Shown here in pieces: positions 61,988-64,000 of a stretch of 64,000 nt of DNA. The stretch comes from Oceanobacillus sojae (GTDB lineage Bacteria > Bacillota > Bacilli > Bacillales > Amphibacillaceae). Where the stretch lies: assembly GCF_900162665.1 (NCBI RefSeq), contig NZ_LT727813.1, forward strand, positions 526,214 to 590,213, in the 5' to 3' direction. The notes beneath the pieces are model-generated. The model saw nothing but the letters and a program-made list of their open reading frames with translations. It was not told the origin of the DNA and ran no database searches. The first letter of the stretch is position 1, and each line of letters begins with the position of its first letter. Both the position numbers and the translations under genes were made by a program.

Positions 61988-63022
61988 CTACTCTCTTAAT
62001 CTTCTTTGTCCCCTTCGTACCATGTATTTTACGAATGGAATAATTATAATGGATAAAAATAAAATCCGAAACAGCTGAAATGACGTCACGACGGTGACTT
62101 CAGCCTGGATAGAAGCAGCAATTATCCCCATTTGATCCACACCGCCCGGAACAACACTTAAAAAGCTTGTGGCAAAATCCATAAAATAATGTGCCATCCA
62201 TTCGCTGATTAAAAATGCTACACCAATTAAAATAACACAGGATCCAACAGCATAAACAATATGTGATTTCATTTTCTTCAATTTATCCCGTTTTAACAAT
62301 AAGCCCATATAAATCCCAATAAAAAGCTGTGCAATATGTAATAAATTATCCGGCATCACCGGGACTTGAATGGACAACAAATTGCATACCATGATAAGAA
62401 ATACAGGCCCTAATAAATAAGCGGTAGGAACCTTAATAAACTTAAAAGCAATTCCTGCTATGTAGCATAAAATCAATAAACCAAATAAGATCAGCGAATA
62501 GCTTTCCTGCGTTTTATCAGGAGTCGCCCCGCCATTATTACTGGAAACAATAAAGGGAACCATCGTAATAATCGCCAGCAGCCGCATAACATGATAAAAC
62601 GTCACTACTGTAATGTTCAAATCCTTTTGCTCTTCCGCAAAGACAACCACCTGCTGTAACCCGCCGGGAGCACAACACGTCATCGCTGTTCCAATATCTA
62701 ATCGTGCCCATTTCGAAACGGCATAGCTGACACCAATAAATAAAATAAAAAAGATAACATTAATCAGAAGCATCGTTGGAAAATAGCGCACCATGTCCTG
62801 AAGTGCATCTAAGGTAAATGCATAACCAATCGTATATCCGGCAAAAACCAGGCCGATATTACGAAAAATAGGATTCCATGCCATTTGCCAGGGCGACTTT
62901 AATTGAAACAGCAATGTCATCAGCATCGAACCAAGCAGCCAGGGAATCGGCAGGCCAATCAGCGAGAAGATAATAGCTCCTAAGAGACCAATTGCAAATG
63001 TTCTCAGGAATAAAAATATCAT
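61988..63022 (-). CDS. AbrB-duplication family membrane protein
   Basis: A 344-aa membrane protein made of two repeated halves, each starting with a GxxxPxxLLGS-like motif (IGLPIPWLLGSML near residue 24; KVPTAYLLGPVFL near residue 195). This is the PF05145 family, often misnamed ammonia monooxygenase or AbrB regulator. About ten helices. Also seen: CCAPGGLQQVVVFAEE and SVVPGGVDQMGI, the paired PGG motifs. Transport function is presumed, substrate unknown. RBS AAGGGAA. It heads the DUF72 unit. Confidence 0.87.
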   Translation of the reverse strand: MIFLFLRTFAIGLLGAIIFSLIGLPIPWLLGSMLMTLLFQLKSPWQMAWNPIFRNIGLVFAGYTIGYAFTLDALQDMVRYFPTMLLINVIFFILFIGVSYAVSKWARLDIGTAMTCCAPGGLQQVVVFAEEQKDLNITVVTFYHVMRLLAIITMVPFIVSSNNGGATPDKTQESYSLILFGLLILCYIAGIAFKFIKVPTAYLLGPVFLIMVCNLLSIQVPVMPDNLLHIAQLFIGIYMGLLLKRDKLKKMKSHIVYAVGSCVILIGVAFLISEWMAHYFMDFATSFLSVVPGGVDQMGIIAASIQAEVTVVTSFQLFRILFLSIIIIPFVKYMVRRGQRRLRE

Positions 63023-63411
63023 ATAGTTCCCTTCCTTCTCTCCCTATTATAACGTGTTCATGCAAATTCTAAAATCCATTATTTCGTATCTGCAAGTAAA
63101 ATATTTTAAAAATAAAATGCAAAGAAGAACGTTGTATTAATCTAATTCCTCTTCAATAAAAAACGAGGAATCCCTCTGCTGCCACACATATCTTTAAAAT
63201 CCGCTTTAAAAACAACTTTCAAAATGACATCATTTTAAATGGTGAATTACCCTATTTCAGCTTTCCACAACTGCTTAAATCGAATCATACTATCAATAGC
63301 CGCACCAAAGCTTGTTCATATTGCTTCGTTTTCCATATTCCCTCCATTTCACCATCCTCCCTTTTCTGATTCGTAATTTGTAATATATCTCAGCCGTGTT
63401 ACATTTCTTCA
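63023..63411. other. Intergenic region before padR
   Basis: No gene or terminator with good support. CCTCTTCAATAAAAAACGAGG (63147-63167, quoted without its flanks) is a weak hairpin. The padR promoter follows. Confidence 0.4.
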
Positions 63412-63473
63412 TTGACATACTATGACAGACATAGTAATATACTTATACAATCAATTACTTTGTCTGTCATAGT
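63412..63473 (+). promoter_or_regulatory. padR promoter and two-part operator
   Basis: -35 TTGACA (63412-63417), 17-base spacer, -10 TAATAT (63435-63440). ACTATGACAGACATAGT (63419-63435) fills the spacer and is itself a palindrome. Its first 13 bases recur in inverted form as TGTCTGTCATAGT (63461-63473), beyond the -10. This suits autorepression by the PadR protein. Confidence 0.8.
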
Positions 63474-63525
63474 ATTTTATTTGTTATAGATAAGAAGAGT
63501 CATCGCAAGACAAGGAGGGGTTTTG

Positions 63526-63867
63526 TTGGAAGGAAGAATTTCAGCAGATTTATTACGTGGTCATACAGATACGATTGTATTGGGAATATTATTAAAAAAC
63601 GACGCCTATGGATACCAAATATACAAATCCATCATGGATCGAACAGACGGGCTATATCAATTAAAGGAAGCTACGCTTTATTCCAGCTATAAACGATTGG
63701 AAAAAGAAGCATGTATCGTCGCTTATTGGGGAGATGAAAGCCAGGGCGGCCGGAGAAAATATTACCGTATTACTGATAAAGGCCGCATACAATACAAACA
63801 AAACATCGCCGATTGGGAATTTACGCAGCGGATTTTGAATCGATTATTGAAGGAGGAGGACAATTAA
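63526..63867 (+). CDS. PadR-family transcriptional regulator
   Basis: A 113-aa winged-helix repressor of the short PadR-s2 type: DTIVLGILLKNDAYGYQIYK at the start, LKEATLYSSYKRLEKEACI recognition region, and the wing GGRRKYYRITDKG (about 78-90). Start is TTG; the one at 63526 has GGAGGGG seven bases upstream, and a TTG three bases earlier is an alternative. It is followed after one base by a gene with an HAAS-like N-terminus, a standard PadR partner. Confidence 0.9.
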   Translation: MEGRISADLLRGHTDTIVLGILLKNDAYGYQIYKSIMDRTDGLYQLKEATLYSSYKRLEKEACIVAYWGDESQGGRRKYYRITDKGRIQYKQNIADWEFTQRILNRLLKEEDN

Positions 63868-63868
63868 T

Positions 63869-64000
63869 ATGATGATAAAAAAATATGTCGATGATTTATT
63901 TCACGGGTATGAATCAACAGCTGAGCTGGAGGATTTTAAAGAAGAAATTATAATAAATTTAAAGGACCGCGTGCAGGATTTAGAAAATGCAGGAAAGTCA
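63869..64000 (+). CDS. HAAS/DUF1700-like membrane protein, 3' end outside window
   Basis: Only the first 44 codons are visible. The sequence (KKYVDDLFHGYESTAELEDF, then EEIIINLKDRVQDLENAG) fits the helical HAAS domain that begins PadR-linked sensor or permease proteins. RBS AAGGAGGAGGA. The start is ATG 63869 or the next ATG at 63872. It is probably co-transcribed with padR. Confidence 0.65.
   Translation, partial: MMIKKYVDDLFHGYESTAELEDFKEEIIINLKDRVQDLENAGKS

Overview
The window is a low-GC Gram-positive chromosome segment with strong AGGAGG-type ribosome binding sites, a SAM (S-box) riboswitch, CcpA-like cre sites and protein families typical of Bacillaceae. The overall look (PucR-controlled ureide genes, CitS/CitMHS, TipAS-MerR, YtrA-type ABC genes, several palindromic intergenic repeats) best fits a halotolerant genus such as Oceanobacillus or Virgibacillus; this is inference from the sequence alone. 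No rRNA, tRNA, CRISPR array, complete insertion sequence or prophage was seen.

Layout. 1-6.6 kb: end of an SDR oxidoreductase, a catalase, an SRPBCC protein, and a TetR regulator divergent from a ketosteroid-dehydrogenase-like flavoprotein and a zinc alcohol dehydrogenase broken by a 1-base frameshift. 6.7-9.2 kb: a tiny Lys-rich ORF, then an MFS carrier and aroD. 9.4-13 kb: an operon with two paralogous ATPase/permease pairs around one YtrA-type GntR repressor. 13-18 kb: a TipAS-type MerR regulator with its multidrug ABC exporter, then an XRE regulator with a BcrA-like ABC pair. 18-19 kb: an alpha/beta hydrolase and a palindromic repeat.

19.5-35.6 kb is the core of the window, a ureide (allantoate) catabolic island: pucG, MFS, arcC, allH-allG-fdrA(allF), two allD copies, allE, allC, divergent pucR, and a second MFS paralogous to the first. 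Read together: AllC opens allantoate to ureidoglycine. Ureidoglycine reaches oxalurate either by AllE plus AllD or by PucG transamination. AllFGH phosphorolyses oxalurate to oxamate and carbamoyl phosphate, and ArcC makes ATP, ammonia and CO2 from the latter. No allantoinase, urate oxidase or oxamate hydrolase gene lies here.

35.9-45.1 kb: an MFS carrier, a UbiA prenyltransferase, a frameshifted small gene, ilvD with a CodY-like box, and a citrate (CitMHS) transporter with a near-perfect cre site, an intact CitS-like kinase and a frameshifted response regulator. 45.4-50.1 kb: an ABC-2 exporter with divergent TetR, and brnQ.

50.4-55 kb: an mtnE-like aminotransferase, an intergenic palindrome, a SAM riboswitch with metN-metI but no metQ, followed directly by an FMN 2-hydroxyacid oxidase. 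This set could turn a methionine hydroxy- or keto-analogue into methionine and is the best candidate here for an undescribed system. 55.4-64 kb: a condensation-type acyltransferase with its zinc-ribbon membrane partner, an Rpn-type nuclease with a 21-bp tandem repeat encoding a coiled coil, small conserved proteins, a serine beta-lactamase-like hydrolase, a DUF72 protein, an AbrB-type membrane protein, and a PadR regulator starting an operon that runs off the end.

Three genes carry frameshifts (about 6.01, 38.82 and 43.10 kb). Each is compatible either with real decay or with a consensus indel error.
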